From positions 23,317-87,316 of the forward strand of contig CANPGM010000006.1 in the NCBI GenBank assembly GCA_947573605.1: a stretch of DNA of 64,000 bases, read 5' to 3'. Shown piece after piece: positions 43,433-52,807 of the stretch (the stretch's first letter is position 1; the number at the start of each line of letters is the position of its first letter). A program made the position numbers and the translations under genes. Source of the DNA: an uncultured Roseburia sp. (GTDB taxonomy: Bacteria > Bacillota > Clostridia > Lachnospirales > Lachnospiraceae). The notes beneath the pieces are model-generated. The model saw only the letters and a list, made by a program, of their open reading frames with translations. It searched no databases and was not told the DNA's origin.

Positions 43433-44974
43433 CTAAAGTCCGCCCACGCTGCCCATGATCTGGAACATGACAAACATCCCGATTGTCATATCCACCATCA
43501 TTTTTACTGCCGCCGCAAAGACTGGGTAGCTGAATATCATACGCATTTTAAATAACGCATGCTCCGCTATCAGCCCGTCCGCCTGCTCCTGCATCTTGCC
43601 CATATGCCCGAGCAGGTTGTTGATCTGCACCTTTGCATTTCCGGTTCCTGATTCCGAGATGGAATAAAGCATTTTCATACAGCTTTGCGCCTCCGGTATG
43701 CGGAACCCCTCGCAGAATTTTACATATGTAGACAGTCTGTCCGGGTCTTCCTCCATCCGGACCGAAAGCGCCGCAAGCTCCGGCGTCAGCACTGCTGGCG
43801 CGCGCCCTGCCGATTTCAGGAGGGAGACCTGCACGTTATTATTTTGTAACAGCAGCGCCATTTCCATTAACCACTGCGGAAACGCGATATACATTGCCTG
43901 TTCCAGGTCTTTCTCAGCAAGGGAATGCCCGATTTTATGCTGAAAGAGAAGGAATACTGCCAGAAGCAGCGGCGGAATGCACAGCCAGCTCTTTAGCACG
44001 AGAAATAAAAATGCCGCTGCGATAAAAAACGGCGCTGCCAGAATCAGGCTGCGTCTGGACGCCTTCCTTCCGTCGTACTCCCGCACCTCCCGGTACGTCT
44101 CCCTGATTTCCTCATTGTCATAAAGGTTCTCCTCCCCGACCCAGTCGTCCGTCATGCTGCCAGAGCTTTTCTTAAAAGCATGCATGGAAAACAGGATAAA
44201 AAATACGGAGGAAAGCTGGACAAACGTATGGTGGAACACGTCGATTGCTCCCGTCGAATGGAACATCACCCGCATATAGTCAATCACATACAGGCACAGG
44301 GCGCAGAGCAGCGTCGCGACCACAATAGAGATGATATTATCCGTATGGCTTTTCTTTTTGTCCGCCTGCAGCTGATAAACCCGCCTTTTCCAGCTCTCGT
44401 TATCCTCCAGGATCAGCGTAATTGAGTTCTCCACTTCCCCGCCGTCTCTTTCCGCATTGGTTAAAAGCTCATGCGCGGTATGGATCCGCCTGCAGCGGTA
44501 CGGCGTCTCGATCAGCTCCAGCGCCTCCTTTAAGACCCCTTTTTCGGTCGCCGCCTCGCCCCGGTTGATATAACTGACCGCTTTTCCGATCGTGTCTTTC
44601 ATCGCGCCGTCCGAAAATGCCTCCCTGCATTCCAGCAGCGCAAGCTTGATTTTCCCGTTCTTCTGAAACGAATACATCAGCTGCTCGATATAGGTCACAA
44701 CATCGGAGAACCGCTTCTGTTCATACATCCTTTTATACATGTCAAAAATCAGGCCCGGAAGCATCAGAAGCATCAACAGCAGCACAGCCGCCATATAAGG
44801 CCAGTTTAACTGGAATAAGAGCCCGATTCCGGCAAGCGACGCCAGCGCGCAGAGTGTGACCGCCGCCTGGTTTTTCCAGGAAAAGCGGTATCCGAACAGG
44901 TCCACTTCTTTCTGCAGGCTCCCCGGGCGCAGCAGATAAAACCTGCTTCTTTTCCCCCGCTTCTTTTTCATCAT
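43433..44974 (-). CDS. TadB/TadC-like fused inner-membrane platform protein
   Basis: 513 residues with two type II secretion F-like halves: cytoplasmic helical domains (about 80-200 and 345-465) each followed by membrane helices (about 215-265; 475-505), plus helices at 33-72 and 310-345. 'IETPYRCRRIHTAHELLTNAERDGGEVENSITLILED' and 'GFRIPEAQSCMKMLYSISESGTGNAKVQINNLL' are the T2SSF-like repeats. Tad systems normally have separate TadB and TadC; here one protein seems to cover both. It overlaps tadA by ATGA. Confidence 0.75.
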   Translation of the reverse strand: MMKKKRGKRSRFYLLRPGSLQKEVDLFGYRFSWKNQAAVTLCALASLAGIGLLFQLNWPYMAAVLLLMLLMLPGLIFDMYKRMYEQKRFSDVVTYIEQLMYSFQKNGKIKLALLECREAFSDGAMKDTIGKAVSYINRGEAATEKGVLKEALELIETPYRCRRIHTAHELLTNAERDGGEVENSITLILEDNESWKRRVYQLQADKKKSHTDNIISIVVATLLCALCLYVIDYMRVMFHSTGAIDVFHHTFVQLSSVFFILFSMHAFKKSSGSMTDDWVGEENLYDNEEIRETYREVREYDGRKASRRSLILAAPFFIAAAFLFLVLKSWLCIPPLLLAVFLLFQHKIGHSLAEKDLEQAMYIAFPQWLMEMALLLQNNNVQVSLLKSAGRAPAVLTPELAALSVRMEEDPDRLSTYVKFCEGFRIPEAQSCMKMLYSISESGTGNAKVQINNLLGHMGKMQEQADGLIAEHALFKMRMIFSYPVFAAAVKMMVDMTIGMFVMFQIMGSVGGL

Positions 44975-46035
44975 TTCCCCTCCTTCAGATATTTTTCAAG
45001 GTCCCTGCACACGAAAGGATCCTCGATTCCGCTCATTTCAAACTTTTTCCTTACGTCCGGCGGCAGCTCCTCCGATACGGCCTCGCCGTCCTTTAAAAGC
45101 ATATAGATTTTGTTCTCATAGCCTTCCCTGGAAAAAAAGCACATCTGGTCAATGTAGCGTCTTATGCTCCCGTCCTCATTCTCCGTTTTCCGCACCAGGA
45201 CGCCGACATTGACATAGCGGTAAATCCGGTTTTCCATCCGGTCCGCGTCGTTGACATTGTTCATCATATTTTGGATCCGGTCCGGAAGCTTTCTTAAGTC
45301 GTCCAGATGGAGCGTCGTAAACCCCTTGACCCCAGTGCTCCACTGCTCCAGAAGCGACGTCACTTCTACCGAACGCGCTTCTGAAAGGACCAGCCACCGC
45401 GGGTTCTGCCGCAGGCTCGCCTTGATGGCCGCCGTATAATCAAAGTCGTCGTCCACCCGGATCTCCACGCAGTCGCCGCCGGGGTTTAACGCGCTGTAAT
45501 GGATTTCCAGGGAATCCTCAATCGTAATCACCCGCTGCGACGCAGGGATAAACTGCATTAAAAACTTCGTAAACTCCGTCTTCCCATGTCCCGGCTCCCC
45601 GCCCGTCACAAAATTCATTCCTGCCTTCACACAGTTGATTAATAAATGAATCATCCGCTCCGGGCAGTAGCCGGACGCCGCCATGTCCGCAATCCGGTTC
45701 CGGATCGTAGAAGGCGATTTTCGGATGCAGATGCTGGTGCCGGACATGGCGACCGAATTATGTAAAATACTGATCCGCAGCTCCCTTGTGTCCGCCTCCA
45801 GCACACGGTTTGCCTTGTTAAACTGCCGGTTCACGCAGTTTGCAATATTATGCGTGAACTGCTCTAAAAACTTCCTGTTTATTTTCTCGTCCGCTTTGTA
45901 ATGGCCTTTCTCAAGGTCTGTCAGCCAGAGATCCGTGCCGTTATAGTCGATATCCGTCACGTTCGGGTCGTTGATATATTTCCAGAAGACCCCGAACTGT
46001 TCCTCCGTCGGCTGAAAATTTACAAGGTCATTCAT
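44971..46035 (-). CDS. TadA/CpaF-family secretion ATPase
   Basis: 354 residues. Walker A 'VTGGEPGHGKTEFTKFLMQF' at about 145-160, 'VITIEDSLEIHY' Asp box, 'RQNPRWLVLSEARSVEVTSLLEQWSTGVKGFTTLHLDD' Walker B and His box. This is the CpaF/VirB11-like ATPase family; pairing with the TadB/C-like gene argues for a pilus-assembly ATPase. The N-terminal domain is short. GGGAGGGG ribosome site. Confidence 0.88.
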   Translation of the reverse strand: MNDLVNFQPTEEQFGVFWKYINDPNVTDIDYNGTDLWLTDLEKGHYKADEKINRKFLEQFTHNIANCVNRQFNKANRVLEADTRELRISILHNSVAMSGTSICIRKSPSTIRNRIADMAASGYCPERMIHLLINCVKAGMNFVTGGEPGHGKTEFTKFLMQFIPASQRVITIEDSLEIHYSALNPGGDCVEIRVDDDFDYTAAIKASLRQNPRWLVLSEARSVEVTSLLEQWSTGVKGFTTLHLDDLRKLPDRIQNMMNNVNDADRMENRIYRYVNVGVLVRKTENEDGSIRRYIDQMCFFSREGYENKIYMLLKDGEAVSEELPPDVRKKFEMSGIEDPFVCRDLEKYLKEGK

Positions 46036-46134
46036 TTTCCCCTCCCATTCTGCCGTTTCCGGCCGCTTATGCCCATGCGGGGCCGCGTGCTTTCCGCCCG
46101 CAGCCCTGTACGGCTCTTTTGTTTTTTCACGCTG

Positions 46135-46317
46135 TTACGCTCCGCCGCCCGCGCCTGTCAGGCCCTTCATGTTGTCAAAAAACGACGACATCGCTTCCTG
46201 AAACTGCTTTGCGACAAACCCGTCGCTGGTGCATAATGCTACAACAACGATGCCCAAAGCCACCAGTGCAACGGACACCAGGATCGCCGTCCCATAGTGC
46301 TCCATGATATACTTCAT
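46135..46317 (-). CDS. Flp-like major pilin candidate, 60 residues
   Basis: Starts MKYIMEHYGTAILVSVALVAL, with the E-x-Y-G motif followed by one membrane helix (10-28), a short helical tail and glycine-rich end. GGAGGTGAG before the ATG. Directly upstream of tadA, the usual place of the flp gene. No prepilin leader. Confidence 0.65.
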   Translation of the reverse strand: MKYIMEHYGTAILVSVALVALGIVVVALCTSDGFVAKQFQEAMSSFFDNMKGLTGAGGGA

Positions 46318-46344
46318 ACCCGCTCACCTCCCTTCCGCTTTTAT

Positions 46345-46977
46345 TTATTTATGTAAATACCGCAGCTTCCGGTATCTGCACCTTACATTCATTCTTTCCT
46401 CCATCATTTCCCTTTTCATGAAGCTGTCCTTTGGGGGAGCCTCCGGTTCCGGCGCGCATAAGGCGTCCTCCGGGTTTCCCTTCGGATATAGCAGGGCTTT
46501 TATTTCTGACGCAAGCTTCCCTTTTAATCCCGGCAGGCGTTCCTCAAGCACATATCCGACCCCCTCCCACCCGTCGCTGCGGACCGTCCTCTGTCCGGCG
46601 CCTTTCTCTCCCTTCCGGAACGTGACCGTCGCCATGCTGTCCAAAGGCGTGTCGGTCAGCTCATAGCCCAGCAGGCCCATTGCCTTCGTATATCTCTCCT
46701 CCATCGTCATGGAGGACAAGGGGAACTCAGTTCCCCTTACGTCCGGCTGTCCTCCTGCCGGCGCTTTGTTCTCCGGAACAAAATTCTCCTTATTTTCTCC
46801 TTTTTCAAAGAGCTTTCGGATAGAAGATAATTCCTGTTCTATCTCCTTAATTTCTTTTTCGTATTCCGGCTTCCAGTGTATCCCGGAGGATGTCAGAATG
46901 GACGCTTTCCTGTCTGCCAGGTCCAGGTACCTTAAAACCTGCTCTTCCGTCATTTCCCGACGTATCTCTCCACTCAT
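46345..46977 (-). CDS. conserved element protein, unknown
   Basis: 210 residues, soluble, not recognised. N-terminal helices ('TEEQVLRYLDLADRKASILTSSGIHWKPEYEKEIKEIEQELSSIRKLF' in outline), then a region with 'MATVTFRKGEKGAGQRTVRSDGWEGVGYVLEERLPGLKGKLASEIKALLYP', possibly a small nucleic-acid or protein-binding fold, and a basic tail. It overlaps the pentapeptide gene by ATGA. Its coding sequence includes a 21-base palindrome (46718-46738) nested in a longer stem. Confidence 0.6.
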   Translation of the reverse strand: MSGEIRREMTEEQVLRYLDLADRKASILTSSGIHWKPEYEKEIKEIEQELSSIRKLFEKGENKENFVPENKAPAGGQPDVRGTEFPLSSMTMEERYTKAMGLLGYELTDTPLDSMATVTFRKGEKGAGQRTVRSDGWEGVGYVLEERLPGLKGKLASEIKALLYPKGNPEDALCAPEPEAPPKDSFMKREMMEERMNVRCRYRKLRYLHK

Positions 46978-49070
46978 GGCATAATCACTCCTTCCGCCAT
47001 CATTTCCCGGCTGATGAAATGGAGCTTTTCCATCTCCTGGTTTTTAAATTCCGATATAATTTTTTCAAAACATTCCGTTTTTTGTGCGTCTCCCTTAAAC
47101 TCCGGGTTCTTACGGCTTAAATCGGCAAGCTCCTTTATGGTGTACGGTTTCCCCTCGAGATGTTCAAACTTTGCTATATGTTTCACCAGCTCTTTATTGT
47201 CTTTAAAACCCGCATGACGGATGTTCTCCGCGATACGCTCATAGTTTTCCGGACTTACCACGAATGGCTTCTGTTTTGTAAAGCTGAAACTGCTCTGTTC
47301 TAATTCCTGCCGGCGAAATTCTGTAATGATTTTCTTAAAACATTCCGCTGTTTCGGAATTGCCCGTAAAATCCGAAGATTTCCGACTCAACTCGGCAAGT
47401 TCTTTTACAGTATACTGTTTTCTTCTCAGATGCTCAAAGTCCATCATGTGACATATCAGAGCAGGATTCGGGCTGAATTTTGCATGAATTATATTGTCCT
47501 CTATTCGCCTGTAGTTATCACTTTCCTTAAACTCTGATATTATTTTCTGAAAAAGTTCTGTTTTTTCAGGATCGTCCTTAAATTCAGGATTTTCAGACTC
47601 TAATTTTACAAGGTCTTCTATCGTATACCGCTTATTTTCCAGCTGTTCAAATTTGAAAATATTGTCCGCCAGATTTTTAGCTTCATCAAAATAAAGATCA
47701 GTTTTATTTCTAACATCACAATTGATACGAAATCGTTCATCGGAATTAATAGCAGCCATTATTTCCTCTAAACATTGTTCTTTGCTTATGCCAAGCATCT
47801 CTTCCAGTGGGTTATGTGTAAATTCCGGATTCTTTTTACTTAACTCAATCAGTTCCTTTATGGTATACGGCCTTCCCTCCAGATATTCAAATCTGGCAAT
47901 TTCATGCCGCAGCTCAGAATCATACTCTTCATCATAAACAAAAGTAATATCTGCTTTCAAAAACTCCTGGTTAATCCGCTCATAAGCCTTCGGATACTGC
48001 AATTCCGCCTTTATTCTTTCAAAACAGTCCGCTTTGCTGATCTTAAATATATCTTCTAACGGGCTGCGCTCAAATTCAGGGGTTTGCTTCGTCAGCTCGA
48101 CAAGCTCTTCTACCCTATAGCGCTTCCCTTCCAGAAATTCAAGTTTTGCAATACTCCTTGAAAAACATGGAAAAGACATATTCTGAAGTTCTGCTTCTGG
48201 CCAGATTCGATCCATGCCTTTCTTACCTATTGCTAAATCTGCTTTGAAGGAGGCGGCACGCATGAGGTCTGTGCCATTCATACTGCAGTCCGTATCAAAA
48301 GATGTATTTTTTGACAGGTTTGCGCCGCTGAAATCACAGTTCTCCAGATGACAGGATTCAAAGTCGACAGAAAGAATATCTGCATTTTTGAAATTACAGT
48401 TTTTCATGGAAGCGGAGAAAAACTTACATTTATATTTTTCATCAGGCCTGTCATACTCAGAATAATCCGTACATTTAACATTCTCCCAACTACAGCCGTC
48501 AAATGTATTATCAGTAAAGCGGACACCATACATTTCGCTATTGTCAAAGTGACAGCCATGCATAAAATTCTTTTCAAATGAATAAAAGTTCTTGGTACAG
48601 CTGCCCTTAAAATAACTGTTTTTTAAAGTACATCTGTCCAACATATTTTCACGAAAACGCGTCTCAAACATTTGTCCATTGTCAAAGCTGCAGCCATGCA
48701 TGGTATTCTTTTCAAACCAGCAGTCGTAACTTTTCGCATCATTAAAATTACAATGATCCAATACGCTGCCGGAAAAACGTATATCTCTTAAATCTGTGTT
48801 TTCATAATTACAGTCTTTATATTTCCCATCAGTAAATTTGCAATTATAAAATTTTGCGCCTTTAAAATTACAGCCCTCCATATTCCCGCGGAAATCGATA
48901 TTTTTAAAAAAACATCCCGAAAAATCCACGTCCTTCAAATCCGCAGTGACTTCAATTTTTTCTTCTATTTGCCCACTGAATCCTTGCCCCGCAAAGCTGC
49001 TTCCCGGCTCCGCTTTATTCAGCATTTCTTCTAATTCCTGCCGGGTTCTCTCCCGTTCTTCATTCTCCAT
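46974..49070 (-). CDS. pentapeptide-repeat protein with five C-terminal helical repeats
   Basis: 698 residues. From about 35 to 270 it has pentapeptide repeats in double-length phasing ('CNFKGAKFYNCKFTDGKYKDCNYENTDL', 'SCHLENCDFSGANLSKN'), which form a right-handed four-sided beta helix; some such proteins mimic DNA and shield gyrase. From about 295 on there are five copies of a 65-75 residue helical unit, each with 'FE-LEGK-YTIKELAELSRKNPEF' and a following 'E-CFEKI--EF' helix. I do not know this repeat. Soluble, no signal. Lies between topB/small membrane protein and the Tad genes. Confidence 0.85.
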   Translation of the reverse strand: MENEERERTRQELEEMLNKAEPGSSFAGQGFSGQIEEKIEVTADLKDVDFSGCFFKNIDFRGNMEGCNFKGAKFYNCKFTDGKYKDCNYENTDLRDIRFSGSVLDHCNFNDAKSYDCWFEKNTMHGCSFDNGQMFETRFRENMLDRCTLKNSYFKGSCTKNFYSFEKNFMHGCHFDNSEMYGVRFTDNTFDGCSWENVKCTDYSEYDRPDEKYKCKFFSASMKNCNFKNADILSVDFESCHLENCDFSGANLSKNTSFDTDCSMNGTDLMRAASFKADLAIGKKGMDRIWPEAELQNMSFPCFSRSIAKLEFLEGKRYRVEELVELTKQTPEFERSPLEDIFKISKADCFERIKAELQYPKAYERINQEFLKADITFVYDEEYDSELRHEIARFEYLEGRPYTIKELIELSKKNPEFTHNPLEEMLGISKEQCLEEIMAAINSDERFRINCDVRNKTDLYFDEAKNLADNIFKFEQLENKRYTIEDLVKLESENPEFKDDPEKTELFQKIISEFKESDNYRRIEDNIIHAKFSPNPALICHMMDFEHLRRKQYTVKELAELSRKSSDFTGNSETAECFKKIITEFRRQELEQSSFSFTKQKPFVVSPENYERIAENIRHAGFKDNKELVKHIAKFEHLEGKPYTIKELADLSRKNPEFKGDAQKTECFEKIISEFKNQEMEKLHFISREMMAEGVIMP

Positions 49071-49072
49071 CC

Positions 49073-49321
49073 TTAAACTCCCCTCCCTATCACTTCTATC
49101 AGCAGCTCCCTAAGCTCCGGCTGAAGCAGCGTAGTGACGCCTATTATGGACAGCGCGGTCATAAAAAGCAGGATTCCCGTAATTACAAAACTCCCTGCCG
49201 CCTTTAAAAATCCTCCGCCGTCCGGTTCCTCTTTTTCCGCCGGCGCGGACCCCGGTTCCGGGTGCTTCCGCTTATATCTTTCATAAAGGATCGGCGCCTT
49301 TTCTTTCTCCTTATTCCGCAT
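49073..49321 (-). CDS. small single-span membrane protein
   Basis: 82 residues from the ATG at 49321 (AAAGGAGAAGC upstream), whose start lies inside the end of topB. Charged cytoplasmic N-terminus of about 38 residues, membrane helix at about 43-65 ('FVITGILLFMTALSIIGVTTLL') and a short amphipathic end. Not recognised; a structural part of the transfer or pilus apparatus is inferred from position. Confidence 0.6.
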   Translation of the reverse strand: MRNKEKEKAPILYERYKRKHPEPGSAPAEKEEPDGGGFLKAAGSFVITGILLFMTALSIIGVTTLLQPELRELLIEVIGRGV

Positions 49322-51158
49322 AGCTTCTCCTTTTTTTCCGGTAGCCTGCCTTTGCCGGCCTTTTCCCTTTTGCCGCCCTTGCAAAGCTCATTTTCTTAAA
49401 ATCTGATATGTTCAGGTTTTCCCTCAGTTCTTCATATAGTTCCTGTATCATCTCTTCCTTTCCCAGGCTGCCCTCCCGGATTTGCTGCAGTTTATATTCC
49501 ATGTCCCGCGTGAGGTCCGGGTCTTTAAGCGGTTCCGGAACCACCGTTATGTACATCCTTCCAAACGGCGTCGTATAATATTTTCCATCCTTTAACGCCA
49601 GAAACGGATGTTCTCCGGAGGTAAGCTTTTCAATGGTGGCCGCCATCGTTGCCGGCGTCCCTATGCGGTATTTCCTCATCAGGTCTGTAATGCTTCCTAC
49701 GTGATACCGCGGCGGCGGGTTTCTGTGCCGTTCCAGGATATGGAGCTGCCGTATTTTCATCTTATCCCCGATTCCGGCTTTTTCATACGCAGGCGGCAGT
49801 TCTTCCTGTTTGGGCTCCGGATTGGAAAGCAGCCGGTAGCCCGGTTCCGTTTCTGCGCTTTTGCTGCTCCGGAACAGATACCCGTTTGCAGTAAACGTCA
49901 CCTCGGCGGACCTGCAGACCCGTTCTTTCGCAAATATGCCCAGAAAACGGTATACGATTTCATCGAAAACATTCCGTTCCTCCCGGCTCAGTGTCTGATA
50001 GATTCGTTCCATATTCCGGTTGTCTGCGGGGATAAGCGCATGGTGGTCGCTGACCTTCGCATCGTTAAAATAATATGCACGCACAAACCCTTCCCCTTCC
50101 ATGCATCCGGACAGCGCCGTTTTAAATTTTCCAAACCTGCAGCACGCAAGGTTTTTCTGGACCGTAAGCATCATATCCGTCGTCAGATACGAAGAATCCG
50201 TCCTCGGATAACTTAAAATCCGGCGCTTTTCATACAATGTCTGGGCAATCTGCAGTGTCTTTTCCGGCGTATATTTATATTTCCTTCCGATTGCAGACTG
50301 TAAGTCCGGCAGGCTGTATAAAAGCGGCGCTTTTTCACGGATTGTTTTCTTTTTCACTTCATATACGGTCGCAGTTTTCTCTTTATCCGGAAATTCTCCG
50401 GCAATGCTTTCGGCTTCGCTTAACGTTTCAAACGTAAGGCCCGTCCCCTCCGGGTCCGCCATCAAGGCCTTCACCCCGTTTTCCATTTCCGCTTCTAACG
50501 CATACGTTTTCCCGGGTACAAACGCCTCAATCTCTTTTTCTCTCAGGACAATGAGGTTTAACAGCGTCGTCATGCAGCGTCCGTAAGGTAGCGTCAGGTC
50601 ATTGCTGCATTTCAGGGAGAGCAGGCGGCTGTAATTCATCCCGAGTATGTAATCCATTTCAGACCTTGCCTCCGCTTCCAGAAGGATCTGCCGGAACTCT
50701 TCTTCGTCATGCAGACTTGAAAACGCTTCCGCCAGCGCCCCGTCTGTCATGGACGATGCCCACAGCACTTTTACCGGTTTCCTGTTCCCCGCCATTTGAT
50801 AGATCCGGTTCTGGATAAGATACCCTTCCCGCCCGGCGTCGCCCGCATTGATAATCCGGTCCGTCTCCGGCCCCTCGATCAGCTTTTTTAATTTTTCAAA
50901 ATGTTTCTCCTTCCCCGGAAGAATTTTCAGGCTTTTTTCCGGTGAGAAATCAAGCGGCAGGTCCTCCAGCTTCCATTTTTTATATGCCGGACGATATTCT
51001 TCCGGATACATATACCCTGTAAGGTGTCCGTCCGCCCATGTAACAATGTAATCTTCCCCTTCGAAATAACCGTCTTTTTCTTCCATGCAGTGTAATACCT
51101 TTGCCATTGTTTCCGCGGCAAGCTGTTTCTCCGCTATAACCAGCGCTTTTGGTTTCAT
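49311..51158 (-). CDS. topB: DNA topoisomerase III
   Basis: 615 residues, type IA. TOPRIM domain at the N-terminus ('LVIAEKQLAAETMAKVL', 'INAGDAGREGYLIQNRIY' with the acidic D-x-G-x-E/R cluster), active-site Tyr near residue 318 in 'RRILSYPRTDSSYLTTDM'. ICE-borne TopB copies are common in Gram-positive elements and help separate strands in transfer or element maintenance. 'AGDAGREGYLIQ' departs from the chromosomal 'TDPDREGE' pattern, as is usual in the divergent element-borne branch. Five bases after the TadZ-like gene. Confidence 0.9.
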   Translation of the reverse strand: MKPKALVIAEKQLAAETMAKVLHCMEEKDGYFEGEDYIVTWADGHLTGYMYPEEYRPAYKKWKLEDLPLDFSPEKSLKILPGKEKHFEKLKKLIEGPETDRIINAGDAGREGYLIQNRIYQMAGNRKPVKVLWASSMTDGALAEAFSSLHDEEEFRQILLEAEARSEMDYILGMNYSRLLSLKCSNDLTLPYGRCMTTLLNLIVLREKEIEAFVPGKTYALEAEMENGVKALMADPEGTGLTFETLSEAESIAGEFPDKEKTATVYEVKKKTIREKAPLLYSLPDLQSAIGRKYKYTPEKTLQIAQTLYEKRRILSYPRTDSSYLTTDMMLTVQKNLACCRFGKFKTALSGCMEGEGFVRAYYFNDAKVSDHHALIPADNRNMERIYQTLSREERNVFDEIVYRFLGIFAKERVCRSAEVTFTANGYLFRSSKSAETEPGYRLLSNPEPKQEELPPAYEKAGIGDKMKIRQLHILERHRNPPPRYHVGSITDLMRKYRIGTPATMAATIEKLTSGEHPFLALKDGKYYTTPFGRMYITVVPEPLKDPDLTRDMEYKLQQIREGSLGKEEMIQELYEELRENLNISDFKKMSFARAAKGKRPAKAGYRKKRRSYAE

Positions 51159-51163
51159 TCTGT

Positions 51164-52273
51164 TTATTCCTTCCCTTTATTTTTCTTTCCCGAAAACCGG
51201 TGCAGAATCCCTTTTTTCTTTTCCTCCTCCCGCGCCGGAAGGCAGTCGGAAAAGATTTCTTCCGCCCCGGAAAAATCGCTGTCCGTAAACGGGTCTTCCG
51301 TATAGTTTAAAAAATAAACGCGTTCCATCTCCCCCATCCCCTCCCGGATTGCCTTCTGATCTTTCCGCTGCGTAAAGTTGAAGCAGAATATATATTTCAG
51401 CAGGACGTCTTTCGGCGCGGCCGCAAAGACGTCGTCGATCCGGTCTGTTTCCCACGGCTTGGAGCCTGCGATGATAAACCGGTCCTCGCACCGTTCAAAC
51501 GCGGCGCGGTCGCATTCCGCATATGCCCCGAAATCAAACAGGATGAAATTATAGGAGCGGGACAGGATGGCTGCCGTCTCCTCCTGCGTGCATCCGGGAT
51601 AGAAATCGACGCCGTTTAAGGTAAAATATCCTTCGTTAAACAGCCGCTCCCCGAAATCCTCCGCAATCCGCAGAAACGCCCCGGAGGGATTCATTTCCGC
51701 CAGCGCGACCATAAAGCCCTTTTTTCGGAGAAAATTTGCAAGGACAACCGCGTTATGCGTCACCCCGATATTGCTTTCCGTACCGGCAAGCCCGGCCATC
51801 CGTTTATGGACTGCGCGCCGGATTTCATGCTTTATAACAGCCTTTTCCATTTTGGCTTCCTTGAATTTTACGGAATCGCGGTACGTCTTCCCCTTCGTAA
51901 TGCAGAATGTAAGCTCCTCCCGGATTTCCCGGAAATCATTTGTATTGATAATGTCCAGAATGCCCATATGCAGGCATTTTGTCAGAAAATCGTCCCCCGT
52001 TTCCCGGTACGGCGCAAAAACGATGATCCGCATCCGGTCATACATGGTACGCAGCATTTCAAGCGCAGATAAAAGCTCCTCTTCCGTATTGGCGCAAACG
52101 GATACGTCGACAATACAGGTTTCCACGCTTTCATACTTCGCGATGTTCTGTTTGATATGTTTGAAAAAATCCAGTTCATTTTCAACCTCCCTGCAGAAAA
52201 TCAGGTTTCCGGTTTCCTCCACCGCGTTTTCGATGGTCTGGTTGAATGTTGTCCCGGAAAAATAAATGATCAT
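51164..52273 (-). CDS. TadZ/CpaE-like ParA-family ATPase (degenerate)
   Basis: 369 residues. First 130 residues look like an atypical receiver domain ('VETCIVDVSVCANTEEELLSALEMLRTMYDRMRIIVFAPY'); the second part is a MinD/ParA-like domain with an altered Walker A, 'GLAGTESNIGVTHNAVVLANFL', lacking the usual GK-x-x-GKT lysines, and 'YNFILFDFGAYAECD' as Walker B. This two-part build is that of TadZ/CpaE, which place Tad pili at the pole. The loss of the signature Lys suggests weak or no ATP hydrolysis. It sits among conjugation genes rather than next to tadA. Confidence 0.75.
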   Translation of the reverse strand: MIIYFSGTTFNQTIENAVEETGNLIFCREVENELDFFKHIKQNIAKYESVETCIVDVSVCANTEEELLSALEMLRTMYDRMRIIVFAPYRETGDDFLTKCLHMGILDIINTNDFREIREELTFCITKGKTYRDSVKFKEAKMEKAVIKHEIRRAVHKRMAGLAGTESNIGVTHNAVVLANFLRKKGFMVALAEMNPSGAFLRIAEDFGERLFNEGYFTLNGVDFYPGCTQEETAAILSRSYNFILFDFGAYAECDRAAFERCEDRFIIAGSKPWETDRIDDVFAAAPKDVLLKYIFCFNFTQRKDQKAIREGMGEMERVYFLNYTEDPFTDSDFSGAEEIFSDCLPAREEEKKKGILHRFSGKKNKGKE

Positions 52274-52320
52274 GCCCTTTTTCCCTCGCCTTCCTCTCTT
52301 TTCCGCTTCCGTCCGCCGCG

Positions 52321-52803
52321 CTACAGGATCAGGAAGCAGAGCCTGCCCTCGCCAAGCCGGTACTCGATCTGCAGCATTTCCTCATGCCCGTCCAGATAAC
52401 AGCGGAACATTATTTTTTCCGCATCCTCCGTATAGCTTTCCTCTTCAATGTAAAGCTCCGTCACGTCGGTATATCCGTTCCGGTATAAATACTTCTGCGT
52501 ATATCCGGCCAGACCTGCCTGCACCGGAAGCGGGAGGCTTCCCTGGTCGAGGACCTCCGTATTTTCAAAATAGATTTCGATCCGCTCCCCTTCCGTGAAA
52601 GCTTCCCCCTCCGGTATATGTTCCGTATCCGGAAGCTCCCTCTGCCGGTAATCATAGAAACGCTCTGTTCCCATTTCTCCCTCCTCTTTTCCTGTCCCCT
52701 TGTCCGCCGCTTTTTCCCTGCCGTAAAAAAACTGCATATAGACGCCCAAAAACGTCATGGCGGTACAGAGCGCCAGGATCATGATTTTACGATTGCTCCT
52801 CAT
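52321..52803 (-). CDS. membrane-anchored protein of transfer block, unknown
   Basis: 160 residues from the ATG at 52803. One membrane helix at about 8-26, then a charged linker and an extracytoplasmic domain of about 95 residues ('AGLAGYTQKYLYRNGYTDVTELYIEEESYTEDAEKIMFRCYLDGHEEMLQIEYRL' in outline), a helix-then-sheet pattern reminiscent of NTF2-like VirB8/TcpC domains. The resemblance is by eye only. It partly fills the place where a VirB8-like gene is otherwise missing. Confidence 0.55.
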   Translation of the reverse strand: MRSNRKIMILALCTAMTFLGVYMQFFYGREKAADKGTGKEEGEMGTERFYDYRQRELPDTEHIPEGEAFTEGERIEIYFENTEVLDQGSLPLPVQAGLAGYTQKYLYRNGYTDVTELYIEEESYTEDAEKIMFRCYLDGHEEMLQIEYRLGEGRLCFLIL

Positions 52804-52807
52804 AGTT

